Assembly (NCBI GenBank): GCA_021018815.1
Contig: JAITYX010000042.1
Location: 945,001 to 1,009,000 of the forward strand
Reading direction: 5' to 3'
Source of the DNA: Talinum fruticosum
Lineage: Eukaryota; Streptophyta; Magnoliopsida; Caryophyllales; Talinaceae
DNA: 64,000 nt
Shown here: piece by piece, positions 33,931 through 49,118 of the stretch
How the letters are laid out: the number at the start of each line of letters is the position of its first letter
How positions within the stretch are numbered: position 1 is the first letter of the stretch
Notes under the pieces: model-generated
Told to the model about the DNA's origin: nothing
Database searches by the model: none
Seen by the model: only the letters and a program-made list of their open reading frames with translations
Position numbers and translations under genes: made by a program

Positions 33931-35956
33931 TAAGAATCAAGACTATGAGCTAAAACTTGTCAATCAACATTCTTTTATCAAGAAAATAGAATTTATTAAT
34001 AAAATATGAACAAAAGGTTGGATGATTGCAAGCATTGTACAAAAAGGACTTTGTACATCCAAAATAAGACCTATTCACAAATCTATGAAATCAAAATAAG
34101 ATTGGCTGAAGTTCCCACTATCCTGGGGAACAATTTCTTGATGTTTGATCAATCGGCAGCTAAATGCCCATTGAATAGAAAGGCAAGTCTGAGACGGCTC
34201 ATGTGGAAGCTGAAGGGGCTGCAAGGCATTGTTTGCTTGCTGGTGCTGTATTGCTGGTTATATTGTTTAATTGGCCATCCAAGTCACCAGATTGTCTATG
34301 CTGTCAGGGTGGGGTGGGTGCTTACCTCTGTAGATGAATCAGTGGTAGGGCAATTTCCCGGTGGAAGCGGCTGATGCAAGCAGCATTGTAGATAGGAATA
34401 GGGCACGTTGAAGTGGAGAATGCGCTGCGTGGGTGACTGTTTGATGAGGGAGGTAGGAAACTGAGTTGCAACAAACGGACCGACTAAATCAGTTTTGTCA
34501 GCCATGTCTCAAAAGCTAAACTAAAATCACAGCAAATGGTGTCCAATCCCTGGTCATCCTGGATGGGTGGACATGTAGCTAGCCTGCTAACCAAGCTGAT
34601 CTTGGTTGCTTCTTAATTTACAAATCTATGATATTTCCAGAACTTTTTTTCTTAAGTTTCTTCTTAGAAAACAAAAATGGACATTCTTTTTGTCATGAAT
34701 GGAGTAATCATGAAATGCATACCTTAGGCTGAAGTTGAGTAAGTACTGTGACTGCTAGTGATCGAGGATGTTCATTTATTTTTTGTGGTTGATTTGTCCA
34801 TCTTTCAAGCAGCTAAAAAGGGTTATTGGATATTTGTATGGGGATTTGAACCATGGTGAGTAGAGCAAACTGCTTCTTTACATTGTCCTGTGCTTCTATT
34901 ATTCTGATTTACTAGACTATCAGTACCTTTGAGATATAGGGTCAATCATACAGTATTTGTGCAATTTTATTTTAGAATAAGGATTTCTATATCTGATTCC
35001 TAATGCCTCGGCCCAGCCTCAGGTGCGAATCTGAGGTATGGTTTGGTCTATGTGTGTGTGTATGTTGTGAAATGATTGTGTTTGTTTTGGCATGCATTAT
35101 TATGCTGCTTAAATGCAAGGTGAGACTCCTCATATCTCCACATCGCATGTGGGATTTTGGGTGCGACGCCTCTTTTTTGTTCTAACTTGTTGATCTGCTT
35201 CCATGGATTGACCTCTTTGTTTGGTCTTAATAATTCGCATTTAGTCATCAAGTTTTTTCAGACAATAACTATTTGGTGGCCCTTGTGCTTTCTGGTCCGG
35301 TTTGGCTCTTCTTGTTCTTGATAGTGAGAAATTGGATTGTAAATATATTCCCATATTTGCTTTTATTTACTGCCCGTACCTTTTGTTGCACAAGTAGTTT
35401 ATGGGCCTGCAGGGTCAAATGTGTTACTGTCAGGCTGGCAAGTCTGATATCTGCTTCAATTGGTTTAGTACTCTTAAATTGATCTTATGTTCTTGTGGTC
35501 ATGTCTGTTTCTGAAAACATACATGTGTGTATCAACATGCGTCATATTTACTGTAAAAAACATTCTGTTGAGACGTTTAAGTACCTTACCCTAAGGTTTT
35601 TGGATTGGATAAGCAAGTGTTCATTATTTACATACTATGTATCAGTTGATGGTTAACCAACCCTTTTGGCTACCAATGTGTTACCTTCAGATCCTAAGAG
35701 CCCAGTTATTAGACAGGGTCCTGATGTATTGATCCTTTACAGTGAGAGAGAGAAAGGGGGAGGCGGGGTTCCCTTTCCTTAAGCATTCAGGTTAGCATGT
35801 TTCTCATTTTTACAAAAAACAAATAAATAATCAGACAAGTATGCATGAGCACTGACTGTGAGCATCATGACTTAAGATTGAGATGCAAAGGGAGTGAATC
35901 TAATAGAGTCAACTTGATCTAATCCCGCCCTGGCTTAACCTGTCCTTCACTTAATT

Positions 35957-36028
35957 ACTAAGCTGAAACGACTACGAAAATGAAATTGCTTTACTAAGCT
36001 GAAATGAGTACGAAAATGAGATTGCTTT
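35957..36028. repeat. 36-bp tandem duplication
   Basis: ACTAAGCTGAAACGACTACG at 35957 and its copy at 35993 with a few differences. Confidence 0.8.
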
Positions 36029-36405
36029 GATTTTGACCAGAGCTTGAATTGAGGAACTTGACTGAAACTGAATGGACTAAAATTGCACTTGACCTGTGTC
36101 AATTTTCTTCTTGACCAATTATTAGAGACTTAGATATGACTCGATTCAACTCAAGTATAGTATCCATCTACCCTTTTGAACTTGATCTGGAAATAACGTG
36201 ATCTAAACCGGCCCCTTTTCTTGTCTAAGTTAAGCTAACTGCTTTGTATCATGCATGTCAATATCAGTGACTATAACTAATCCTCATAGAAATTTCAACC
36301 CAAAACAAAAGAAAAGAATTGGTGAGGATCTTAAGTTTGTTTGCTTCCTGGACAATAGTCAAAAGTGTAACTCAGGCTTTCTTATTTTATGCTGAAATTT
36401 CTTGT

Positions 36406-36660
36406 CCAGGTACAGACTATATAAAAATCAGGTCATATGTAAGTCAAATCTCAAATGATTGCGAGCTTCCTTTGGGAGGAGCTGGAATTGCATGTGATGT
36501 GTGGACAGAACGTGGAAAGGCTGCTGTGAAGGATCTCATGAGAGATTCCTGAACATGGATACCATCATGGAAGCTCTTTGGATCATTTTTTCAAGACTTT
36601 GCTATACCATTTCCAACACTATTCAGCATGCTCTAGCCCTCCGGCTCTATCCCAGAAGGA
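36406..36660 (+). pseudogene. Coding-like patch, unidentified
   Basis: After a possible acceptor (CTTGTCCAG ending near 36408) one frame reads DYIKIRSYVSQISNDCELPL then GAGIACDVWTERGKAAVKDL, reaches a TGA at about 36550, and continues in the same frame as TWIPSWKLFGSFFQDFAIPF to a TAG. The residue mix looks like real protein on both sides of the TGA, so it may be a gene fragment with a nonsense change, or a short exon whose true end is the TGA. No family recognised. Confidence 0.25.
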
Positions 36661-37570
36661 ATCTGGCAAGTAAACCGTACTGTTTTGTCAATAGAATCCT
36701 TTTCTTTCCCTGTGTTTGTTCGTGCTTGGCCCTTGCTAGCTCCCATGTAATTTGGTCATATAACGGTCTGACATTGTCATCTTATTACATATTTTGTGGC
36801 AGTCGATAATGCTGTTTGTTTGCATCAAATGAGTGTCAATTTTGGGATACGCCTGCTGGCAATTAAATAATCAAGACATGTTGCATTAGATTGTCTTTGT
36901 GCGTGGAAATGTTGTTCTGTAGTTTTTAAGAAATGGTGAGTGCTGATAGGGAAGTGAGAGAATATTCTAGGTAGGGAAATCGGATATGGTTCTTGTTATC
37001 ATGCTTTCTTCGATGTTATAGTTCTTGTGGATTTCTACCTACTTGGCTTTTTATGCAGTCCATTACTTTTCTCCTCCCACTGCGTACGACCCAACTCAAT
37101 CTAGTCCCCCATTACATGACTTGAGTGATCTTAAAGTGGACTTAAGCAAGTCAAGAACTGACATTGACTTTGACTTGAATCTAACTTGACTTGAGCCAAA
37201 TTCCTGACCAATATAGATTATATACTCTTAACTAGTTTATTAGACGAGCAAATAGAGTATTTGAACGTGAGATGACCCAAACAACCCCCTCCTCTTTAAC
37301 CATGCCATCAATCTACTTACACTTGATCCAAAACTAACCAAACTAGAATAATATGTTTACTAAATCTACTTCTACACGTCTTTAGATAGATTTCACTCTA
37401 TTTTTTTTGTTGTAGGTATGTTGTTCCACTCTGTGGTTTCTTATAGGTATGCCCGTAGTTTTTAAATGGGAAATTGGAGCATTATCTTTGTCATATGTGA
37501 TAAAATCTCCTATGGAACACTGCTTTTGTGGCTGTATTCTTTACCTACCAACCTCGTAGTCATAGCTTCT

Positions 37571-37618
<48 letters not shown>

Positions 37619-37620
37619 GC
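37571..37620. repeat. Compound CT/CA microsatellite
   Basis: A CT run to 37601 followed directly by CA units to about 37618. Confidence 0.95.
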
Positions 37621-39006
37621 ATAGGCACACGCACGCATATAGAGAATTTGGCACTTCCGAGGGTGATTAGCAGGGGTAAGTAAGATAGTCTTGCTGATTA
37701 GACCACTCTATTTGGAACAGATTGGTAATGCTTATAGGCCACGTTATGTGGAGGTTGATTTTCCTTTGATTATTTTATGCATTTATACTCTAATTATAAT
37801 TATTGTTGGAAAGTTGTAAACCCCATCAAGGAGGCAAAGCATGAATTTCCGGCATGGGGCGAAAAGCATGACATCCGGTTGGGAGTATGCCCCATTTTTT
37901 ATTATGTTGCCTCCCACAACCCAACTTCCCCCAGAAAAAGGGCTACCCTTCAACTTCTGGGTTTGAGTTACATACTTACACTACTGTATTTGCAGGTTTC
38001 TGTGAGAGAGAGAGAGAGAGAGAGAGACAAGGATAGGCAGGCGCAGAAGAAACATGTCAGGAGAAGGAAGAGAGAGATAGAGAGAGTTGCAATAAGCTGC
38101 ATTACTTTCAAGGGGAATAGAATCGAATCAGAGAAAAGCAGAGGGAGGGAAGGGGAGGCAGGCAGTAACAGACATTTAAACCCAACAAAAAAAAAAAATT
38201 AACGGGAAAAAGGAACCCAGGAATCTGTATACTGTCCAAAAACCCACTCCTTTCCATCATTGTTTCTCAACTGAAATGATTAGTCATTTACTACTACAAC
38301 TAGAGCGCACTCCATTCAGTCCCCTTGGGAAGGTACAGTTCAGTCAGGCTCTGTATTTCCCTTTTCCCTCTCTCTCTCTCTCTCTCTCTCTAGAAAAAGT
38401 CCCAAATCTTAGTACTCCAAAGAGAGAGATGGGTTTTTTGACTTGATAGCATTTTCCCTCATAGAAAAATGCAAGAACCTTCTATCCCTTTCTTTTTCAA
38501 GTAGGGTGAGTAAAAACATCTCACCATATCCAGGGTTGTCTGTTCCATTTTTGATTCTTTGTCTAAAATAAAATTGATGCTTTGGAGCCAATACTATTAC
38601 TATTACTACTACTACTACACTGATGATGCAGTTAAAGTGAAAACTTTACATCACATAAATCTCCTCTACATTGAAAATGTTCGATGACCGAAAGCTTTCC
38701 AACTTTGATTACAGTATCGAATCATATATGAACCGAAACTACTAGTTTCCCTAACTATTAAGTTCTATTCAATACCCTTTACCCTAAGGGTCTTCTACGA
38801 CAAAACATTTTGATCATTTGATTCAGCTGAGTTGTATGATCAAAGAACAGGGGAGGGGATTTTTGCGGGAATTTAAGGGGGAATGATGAAAAGGGAAAAT
38901 CTGAGGGAGAAAAGGAGGATTGGATGTAAAATAATTATACAAACCAAACCCCAACAACCTTTCCCTTGCTGGTTGATCCCCTACGTGTATCTTTCTTAGC
39001 CATCCT

Positions 39007-39041
<35 letters not shown>

Positions 39042-39102
39042 CTTTCATGCTTTCTTTTCTCTCTTCTTTCTCTCTCTGTCCATCCATCGTCTCAATCAGT
39101 CC

Positions 39103-40173
<1,071 letters not shown>

Positions 40174-40189
40174 TTATGTTGTGAAGAAG

Positions 40190-40193
<4 letters not shown>

Positions 40194-40229
<36 letters not shown>
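40194..40229. repeat. GA microsatellite in the BPS1-like leader
   Basis: About 18 GA units directly upstream of the minus-strand start codon, so CT-rich in the transcript. GAGA/CT leaders are common near plant core promoters. Confidence 0.95.
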
Positions 40230-40233
<4 letters not shown>

Positions 40234-42807
40234 AAAAGGGAGAGAATATAAAAGAGGGGAGAAGAGAGTGAATGAGAATAAGAAGGGGGAGGAAAAAGGC
40301 TATAAAGAGGGGGATATTTAAATTGAGAGAATGGGAAATGGGAGATGAGAAAAAAGTGAAAAGGGGGATGGAAGGCAAGGAAGAGAATTGAAGGAAGGAG
40401 GGAGGGAGGGGAAAGGTGGGGGATATCTTAGAAGCTCAGGTTTCTAAGGTTTGAAAGGGATTGTTGGGAGCAATGATGGGTGTTTCCTATACAGGGGAAA
40501 GGATGATTGGTAATCTGCCATTTTCATTGTTAAATGGGAATGAAAAGATTTTTAAAGCCTCGTAATCAAACCAGAAAACCCAAAACTTAAATCTTTAAAA
40601 AAACAAAAGAATGGGCAAAGATCATCTCACTAATTTCAAATTAGATGGGCAGAGTAGAGAGAGGAGATGATGATGATGATGAGTATGTGAGACAGACAGA
40701 GAGAGAAGGAATGGACAAACACAACTCTTTTCAAGCATACAAATATCATGAGCTTCCTTCCAATTTCTTACTTTTTTGAGTGCCCATCTTCCATCTCCTC
40801 CGAAAAAAAAAACTTATAAAACTTAGTCTGTTTTCCTTATTTTAACATATGGTATGGTGCGTGGTGGGCTATGTTTTCTATGATATAAGATTGATGTCAT
40901 TGGCTAGTAAAAGCTTTGACTGAATATTGACTCTAAACCCCCTTCTAAATCCCTAATTTTGGAATTTGGATTACTTGGTTTCTTTGATTTGAGTGCTTTG
41001 CCCCTCTTCTTCCCCCTTTCTTTCCTCGAGCTACTGAATTTGAGTTCAAATCTGCATTCCTTGATTTTTGCCCTGTTTCTATCTCTGCTTTGTCTTTCTC
41101 AGGACGATCATGGGGTTCTTTGAATTTGTCCTCTCCTTCCTCCCCTCCCTCCCCTCCCCATTCTACTTTCATGTCTTTCTAGACTTCCTTCAAACTCCTA
41201 GTATTATTATTTTACGCCATTTCCGACTTACAGCGATTAAATCACTCTACTCGTTATCAATCTGTTTTGGTTAAAACTGCCCTTTTCGTTTCCGAAATTA
41301 CCATTTGACTGAAAATCAGATGAATAGGGTTAGAAGTATGCGTGATTTGGTATGATCAAGAGGGCATGAAGCACTTGAAATTGAGTGGGTTTGATTTGAT
41401 ATGATTTGGAATTGATGTGATTTGACTCACATTGGGTCAAGAATGAATCATAAGTTGCTTTTGTAGATGTGTTTAAATGGGTAATGGGTCTCGGGTGTGA
41501 CAAAGTGGATAGTACTATATTCGTTTTTTCTATAGATGATCAACACCTGTTTTTGCCTTTTTCTTTTTCTTTTTGCAACTCCAACTTATTATTATTATTG
41601 AGAATAATAATAATAATAATAATAATTAATAATAGGGTGTCTTTTTCTCTAAGGTTTAAGTTTTTTTTTTTTTTTGGTTTGAGGGGCCTAGGGCAAGGTA
41701 GCAGGTGGGGGACCAGGAGATCTTAATTTTATGGATTATGTTTTTTTGCTTAATTTTGTATTTTTTTAAAAATAATTAAATTATATTTATTATTGGTCGT
41801 TGTATAGGGTGTAACTAGTAAGAATGCTCGTGGGTTTTTGGAGAATGCGACGCTTGAGAGTATGTTGGTCTTTTAAGATCTCGTTGGAAAGTGAAGTAAA
41901 TTAGAGCTTGGAAAACACCCCCACATAATTTTTAGGACACCCCCCTTATTTTTTTATTTTTATTTTTTATGTTTTTTAGGGCTATTCTTATTGATTTATT
42001 ATCACCCTAATCAAGGTTTATAGTTTAAAACTATTCATCTTGCATGTTACTGTAGTATTTATAACAACTCACAAAAGATAAACGATAATTATAACGAGTT
42101 CAGTAACAATTGATTTTAATTAATGATAACTACTCATAACATACCGTAATACTTCATAACATCTAATTGGAACCGCTCGTGAAAGCCGTAGCTTGCAATG
42201 AAATTTCACCTGGTGCAATATTTGGCAATCTTGGTAGTACATGGCATGATTTCCTCTACTTATTTTCCTTTTCTTTTCATTTCCCACTTTAACTTTTCCT
42301 GACCTGTATCAAGTCTAGGTATCAATCAACACCCTAAAATGTAGATTCATATATAGGATTAGATCTATTTTTATTGCTGAAAAAGATAGAGAAAACAATT
42401 GATAATGCTAGAGGGAATATGTCAGTTTTCTTTTCTAACTTTTGTCATAATTCCAATCCTTTACATGCACAATTTTATTTTATTTTTTCATCCAATAGTA
42501 TTTAATGAAGGTATTTGCCAAAAAGAAAAATTAAAGATGTTAATTAATTCGCTATCTTATTGATTAGAACACAATTATTTTGCAAACATTGCCCCACAAA
42601 TCATTTTTGATTCCATTTCCCCCAAACATTAGATCACAAGCACAATAAAATTAAATATTTTCTTATACATTATACTTAATTTATACTATTAATTAAGATA
42701 ACAAGCTTCATATTTACGCCCGACTTTTATATGTGTTAGAATCACAACATAATGTATTTTCAGGTACAAATCCTATTAGATATAACAACTAACGTCAAAC
42801 CGTAATT

Positions 42808-42976
42808 GTATTATTATGATATTTTTCCCAAGTAATTCAGTTGTTTAAAAAGAAATTAGGGCTACTTTACATGTCTTAATAGTAGGACATGTATTATTAT
42901 GATATTTTTCCAAGTAATTCAGTTGTTTAAAAAGAAATTAGGGCTACTTTACATGTCTTAATAGTAGGACATGTAT
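42808..42976. repeat. 83/84-bp tandem duplication
   Basis: GTATTATTATGATATTTTTC starts both copies (42808 and 42891). They differ by one C in a homopolymer. Confidence 0.92.
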
Positions 42977-45900
42977 TAAGTATTACGTTAATTTGATAAG
43001 ATTATAATGTTTAATATTTAAGAAGATAATTTGATCCACAAGAGACATTAGGAAAATTGCATTACATTTTTAAAGGAATAATCTTTCTCAACATACCATA
43101 TTCCATTTAACTGGAATTAGCTGCAAAACTGTAAGGAACTATAAATTTTGTTGTAAAGAGTTGTAAAATAATTGTAAATTTAATTATAAAAAGTTAGTAA
43201 CTCGTAAAATTATAAGATAAAGTTAAATGAAACGAGACTCTTTTTGTTGTGAGTGTAATTCGGGTTTTTGGGGAGGGATAGTGAGGAGAGGAGAGGTAGG
43301 TCAGATGAGCCAAGTTGTACAAGGAATTCAGTAAACACAAATGAAGAAAATTGAAAGATATTGGCACCAAACTCAAAAGAAATCACAATATAAAAAGAAA
43401 GGGCCTACTTAGCCAATAATTGGGCAAACAAATTGAGATATGGGCTTAGTTAGAGATAGAGAGAGATAGAGAGTGAGGGGGAAAGTGGGCAGAAGTTGAG
43501 GCAATTTCTAGCAAAGAATTGAAAGGCATCTACTTCTACTAATTATAGAATTATTTTACAAATTTTTATGAATTGAGACTTTTTAAGTCTCTTTTGGCCG
43601 AAAGAAGAAGGCATAGCTGTACACAGAGCTGGTCGTTGTGTGTTGCTTAGTTTTCTTTGGTAAAGATGTGCCATTTCCATCCAAACATCCCTCTTCCTCT
43701 CTGAATTCTGGTTGGCCTTTCATTTTGCTTCTAAATTACCCAGAAAAACTCTCTCTCTCTCATATTAAACCCATCTCTCTCTCCTCTCAGTCCTCTCCCA
43801 GAATTGCAGACAGCTGGTTTTACCTATAAGGGATCAATACTTTCATTTATGTGCTTCTGGTGGACTGATTGAATTCAATGAGCTGATGCATTGTTTGAAG
43901 AAGATTCTCCCGTACTTTAACTTCAACCTCTATATTTGTTTCTTATTTCTTTGTTTGTTTGTTTATATCCGTGACCCGCAAAACTTTTAGGGTTTCTTAC
44001 AACTAAATGGAACCACCCTTACGTAATCTAAGGGTAATGTTTTGTACATGTATGTTCCTATATTCATCTGTATGTGATAATATGTTACCCGAGATTCAAA
44101 CGTAACGTAAAATTTTCGTATAATTTACCGACTTTATCAACCTGATGTTACATACTTGGGTATTTTTGAAGCATTCAATGCCTCACTTTCGTTATTAATG
44201 GCTGTAAAACGGATTTCTGACAGAAAAATGAGTAGTAAGAAGAAAGTAGGTCTGCTCATCAGTATCATCAAGCCGTCTATTCAGTTTTCTTCAACCCCTA
44301 CTTTACTGCATTTTTTTCCCTCCATTTTTCCCCCTCTTCTCTCATTTATCTTGTGTTACTATATTGTTGCATAGAAATCCTGGGAAAAATCTTTTCAAGT
44401 ACCAGAAAAAAGATGCCCATTTTATGTTATAAGAGATTTACTGTTACTCTTTGATTTTCATTGGAATTTTAACTCAGAGATCAGTGCAAAAGGACATAAA
44501 CACATATTCATTGTTGATCTCTTTTTTTATTTTCATTCATTTTCCTCTCCAGAAAATCATGGATTTTTTACTTTTATTTTTCTGGGTTTGTTGCATTTAA
44601 TTTAAGGAGGGGTAGGTGCTGCTGTTTTTGTGATCTGGGTTTTTGGGCACTTTAATTAAGGGTCATTATCCCCAGTCTGTGCTGATGCTTGATGGTCCTC
44701 TGTTTTTCATTAGGAATATTTTGCTGGAGAACTTCCTGTTTTCTTGATTCATAAAGAGATTTTTTTTTTTTTTTTTGGTGGGGGAGTTGGGGATATCTTC
44801 TAAGGTTAGATATAGTAAGGGGCATAACTTAAATATACAAAACTTTTATTGAAAGTAGTTTTTTTTTGTGTTTGGTTAAAACTTCTTTAACATAGAAGGT
44901 ATTTTTTCACTTCTCCGAGTTGGCTCGAAGTCTTGAATTCATTCTCTCTTGTTTGAGGGGTATGTTATTGGGTCCGGTTCTCGCCTTCTTTTTAGTTATT
45001 ATCTCTGTTGTGAAACCCTTGATAATTGAGATAGCATCGTGCAATTACAAAAGAAAAAAATCTATTTCTTTACCTTTCAGATTACTCAAAAATATATGTA
45101 GGTAGGGAAAATAAGTATATCAATATAGGGCATCATTCATCAAATCAATTAGAGCAAGTTTTTCCCCTTTTTCTGAAGAGATTTGTTTATGCTTTCTATT
45201 GAAGTCTCAACATTACCTCACATGCAAAAATATAATATGATTCATCAATTTTTTGTTTCATATCAAATTCGCATGAGAAATGAGAAATCCTTTTATTGCT
45301 ATAATAACATAATGTGGCTAATAATACATACATACATGTTTCTTTTCCTACTTTTAACTTATCTAGGTTAAATTACACGTATATATCTTCATCCACTCAA
45401 ATTTAACCAAAGTGAAATTCATAGAGCTCGCTGCTGTTGTATAACCTTATGACACTCAAATTTAAGAACAAAAAAATATTTTTCTTAAGAAAATATTTCT
45501 ACATTTTTGTTTTTTCCCTAAAAATATACATATTGCTAAATATAAAGTAATCTCATTAGCAAACACAAAAAAGAGCAAAGTGATGAAGGGGGAAGATTGA
45601 AAGTGTCATGTCTCCTCTCCAATTTGATGAATGAAGGAAAGTGATGTGAATCTATCTATCTATACACAATACATAGGGGCCATAGTTGTTAGGGCACATG
45701 TGGCAATTTGGCAAAAAGGGTAGAAAAATCAAACAGCTGTATTTATAAACTTTGCCCCTTGCTTAGCCATCTAAAGTAAAAGCATTTTTTCACCATCCCT
45801 TATTTCTTATTCAAGCAATTAAAGTTGGCTCCTTTTATCCTATTCAATTAATCACAACCATTCACATATTCTTTGGGCTAAGTCAAAAACCTATGTTGGA

Positions 45901-46192
45901 TCTTACGATGCTCGGGGTTAGCGTTGGTTTGAAACCGTATTAGGAGTACTCGTTTTTACTATGACTATGAATTGCGGGTGTCTCTGTAGTTAGAAGGTGT
46001 ACTTAAATTTAAGGCGTTTGTAAGAGTTTAAATCATCTAATAAAGTGTATTGATATATAGGGATTAATTTTTACCCATTTTTAAACTTTTTTGAGGTAAA
46101 TTAATCATAAAAAAAAGTCAAAAACCTCCAAAAATGTAGATTTGACGAGAGCAGATTGAAAAACATCATGAGAGGCTCTAGAAAAGTACTGC

Positions 46193-46194
<2 letters not shown>

Positions 46195-46233
<39 letters not shown>
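46195..46233. repeat. ATT trinucleotide microsatellite
   Basis: About 13 TTA/ATT units. Confidence 0.95.
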
Positions 46234-46234
<1 letters not shown>

Positions 46235-49059
46235 TCAAAAACACTCTACTATTTATTTATTACAAATATCACAAACGTATTAATAATTATTACAGCAACA
46301 AATGATTGAGGGGTGTACTAAAAGAAAAGGAAATGAAATCCATCAAATATGTCTATTTCAAGGTTAGTATACAAGTTTTTATTCTGGATTTGAGCGATTT
46401 ATAGATTTAATTTTGACGTAATTTAAATTTTTAATTCTTTTAATTATAAATAATTATACTACTAATTGACGAGTATTTAGCATCAATCGATTTTATTAGT
46501 TAATAAAGTTTATAATATTAAAAATTTATGTTTAAATTACATGTATATTTTAATATCTGTACATCTTTTTCAAACATATAAACATAGTCAGTTTCAATGA
46601 TTACAAATAAACACGTCATAGTACACTTGTATCGAGTTGAAACACGTGGAAACAAATTAAGAGGATAAATATACAACAATAATAATTACAAGAGTAAAAT
46701 GTGAAGAGAAAAAGGGGGTGAAAGGGAAAGATTAAGATTAGGGTTTGCTGTAAAAAGAAACACAAACAATTTTTATTTTTATTTTTTTTACTGGGAGTTT
46801 GATAATGACATGCTATGAGTGAGTTAATGGGCTCCCTAATTTTTAAAGCCCATTCATGGACTCCCTCTGGCTCCCCCACACCCCCTGGTGAAAACACATA
46901 ATTCTGTTTTTTTTCTTTTCTATAATATAATAGAAGGGACAAAAATTTTATATAAATTATATTTCGATTTAAATTTCGTAATTTATAAAGATTTTACCAA
47001 TAGAGATAAATAATATTTTTTAAAAACATTGATACGAATGTATCATTTTAGATATCAATTTTACATAATTAAATGTTTTACATAATTAAACTTAAGCTAA
47101 TCGTTGAACGCTCATAAAAAAGTTTATACTTTAATACGTCCCCTCACGCCAATGCTTTTGGACTTGAAGCATGGATGCGACAAATGCTCCTCTTTACCTT
47201 GTGCAATAATTAATATGGAGGTTGATGAGATTCTAACATGAGAACTCTCACTCGGAAAGACTTTGATACCATATTGAAGAACCAATTCAACCAAAAGTTT
47301 AAATTGATCGTTGAAGGCTTATAAATAGGTTTATTATCTAACAATCGGAGGAGGTGAAAGAGGTGGGGTGGTGTTGTGGGGGAGCAAAGTGGGTATAATG
47401 ATGAAAACAATTTCTCATATGACCATGTAGATTAAATTGCTAGCAAACATGAAAAAATATGCTTGGCTAGAAAATATGAAAAAATAAATTTCAATTCATT
47501 GAAATTCAATTGAGAAACTTAATCAAAATCAAACTTTGTACTCGATTGTTTGTCTGGCTTACAATTTATATTTATTTATTATTTATAATAAACACCATAA
47601 CTATTGCTGCCTAAATCAATTCATTTCACCTTTTAACACGAGTACATTATATAGTACTATAATATTATGAAATAGGTCGAATCCAACTTGATCACATCGC
47701 CTAACTCTATTTAGCCCTGAATTTTGTTTGTTGTGAAAAATTCAGTGTCCATCTAGAATTTAATGCAATTTATAGGTTAGTTAAGCTATAAAAAGATAGA
47801 TACAATAATTCGTTACCCAGGTTACGGTTTACAAATTATATAATGGGATTTATGGATCCGAGTTACTATATATGATATTTTAATTTTAATTTTTTTAAAA
47901 CTTATCCCTCTTCCTTTTTAAAAAAGTTATATGTCAGTCATATCATCAAATTTATAAATCCGAGTTTATGGCGGAAGTATTAGTCACAGTTAAGCATTGA
48001 AGGGTCTAAAAATTTAATAAAATCCCTCCTCTATCATTTTTTTAAAAAAAATAAAATAAAATAAAGATGGCCAATTATTGGGCAGACTTTTTGGCCCACA
48101 GTTTAATTTTGTTTGTTTTATAAAAATTGTTTTAATAATATTTTGACGGCTGGACTGCGGTTGGGCCAGTGTCGCCGCTCTGCTAGCTTGTGCTTGTAGT
48201 TGTCCGTCCTATCAATTTTGTCATCAATGTAATCAAATTTATATTAAACTTAATTTTAATTTACTAATATTAATTAATTCTCTTGTGATTATTTAGTCAA
48301 TTTCCTACCACTTTCTAGCTTCTTTAGATTAGATTAGATTCTACTTTGTGTTGTCCTTTTTTCTATTTGGGATAAATTTAATTATAATTTATATTGGATG
48401 ATAAAATGGATTTTTTTAAAATATATTTAAAGTTTAGTGAGATTCTAGAACTTTTGATCCATACAAGTGGCAAACATCTTTTTATTGATTTATCTTTGTG
48501 GGTTTTTAATATTAATTTTTTTAATTATTAACAAGTCTATAATTCAAATTTTGATAGATAAAAACCTTAATTATAAAAACCGAATGTATAACGTAACATG
48601 TAAAAAGACCAAGTAAATATCACGTCTAGTTGTATTCATTATTCCAGTTACAATTTATTACTTACCAATGTTATACAAATTAAGATGTGAAATTCAATTT
48701 GAATTACTTTTGATTAATGTTCCAATAACTTTAAATGGACGAACACTAGATAACAATCTATAGATTAATTAAAGTATACACATTAAAGGACATTGATTAT
48801 ACTTAACAATATAGTGTTGATGGGCTCATTATGAGTCATTATTGTAGGGTCATGGCTTTCACAATTCACAATCACATATTATCCACATAATTGGGGTCTA
48901 CTAACAAAATATTTGAATTTTAGTTAGAAACTCATAGAGAGAGGGGAGGGGTTGGAATTAGTTGGTCCAAAAAAATAATTTTAATAATAAAAAAGGAACT
49001 CAAAGAGGGTAGTAGCCCCTAGCTAGACTAGCTAGCTATTAATGATAATGGATAAGAAA

Positions 49060-49063
<4 letters not shown>

Positions 49064-49114
<51 letters not shown>
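49064..49114. repeat. TA microsatellite
   Basis: About 25 uninterrupted units. Confidence 0.95.

Positions 49115-49118
<4 letters not shown>

Larger units (their letters stand above)
33934..39102. other. Intergenic DNA with microsatellites and one coding-like patch
   Basis: Holds the repeats at 35957 and 37571 and GA/CT runs at about 38004-38026, 38367-38391 and 39011-39037. Apart from the patch near 36.4 kb no gene is supported. Confidence 0.35.

Noticed and set aside
46616..46942. 108-codon minus-strand ORF
   Set aside because: Phe/Leu/Cys-rich translation of AT-rich spacer with no start context or motif.
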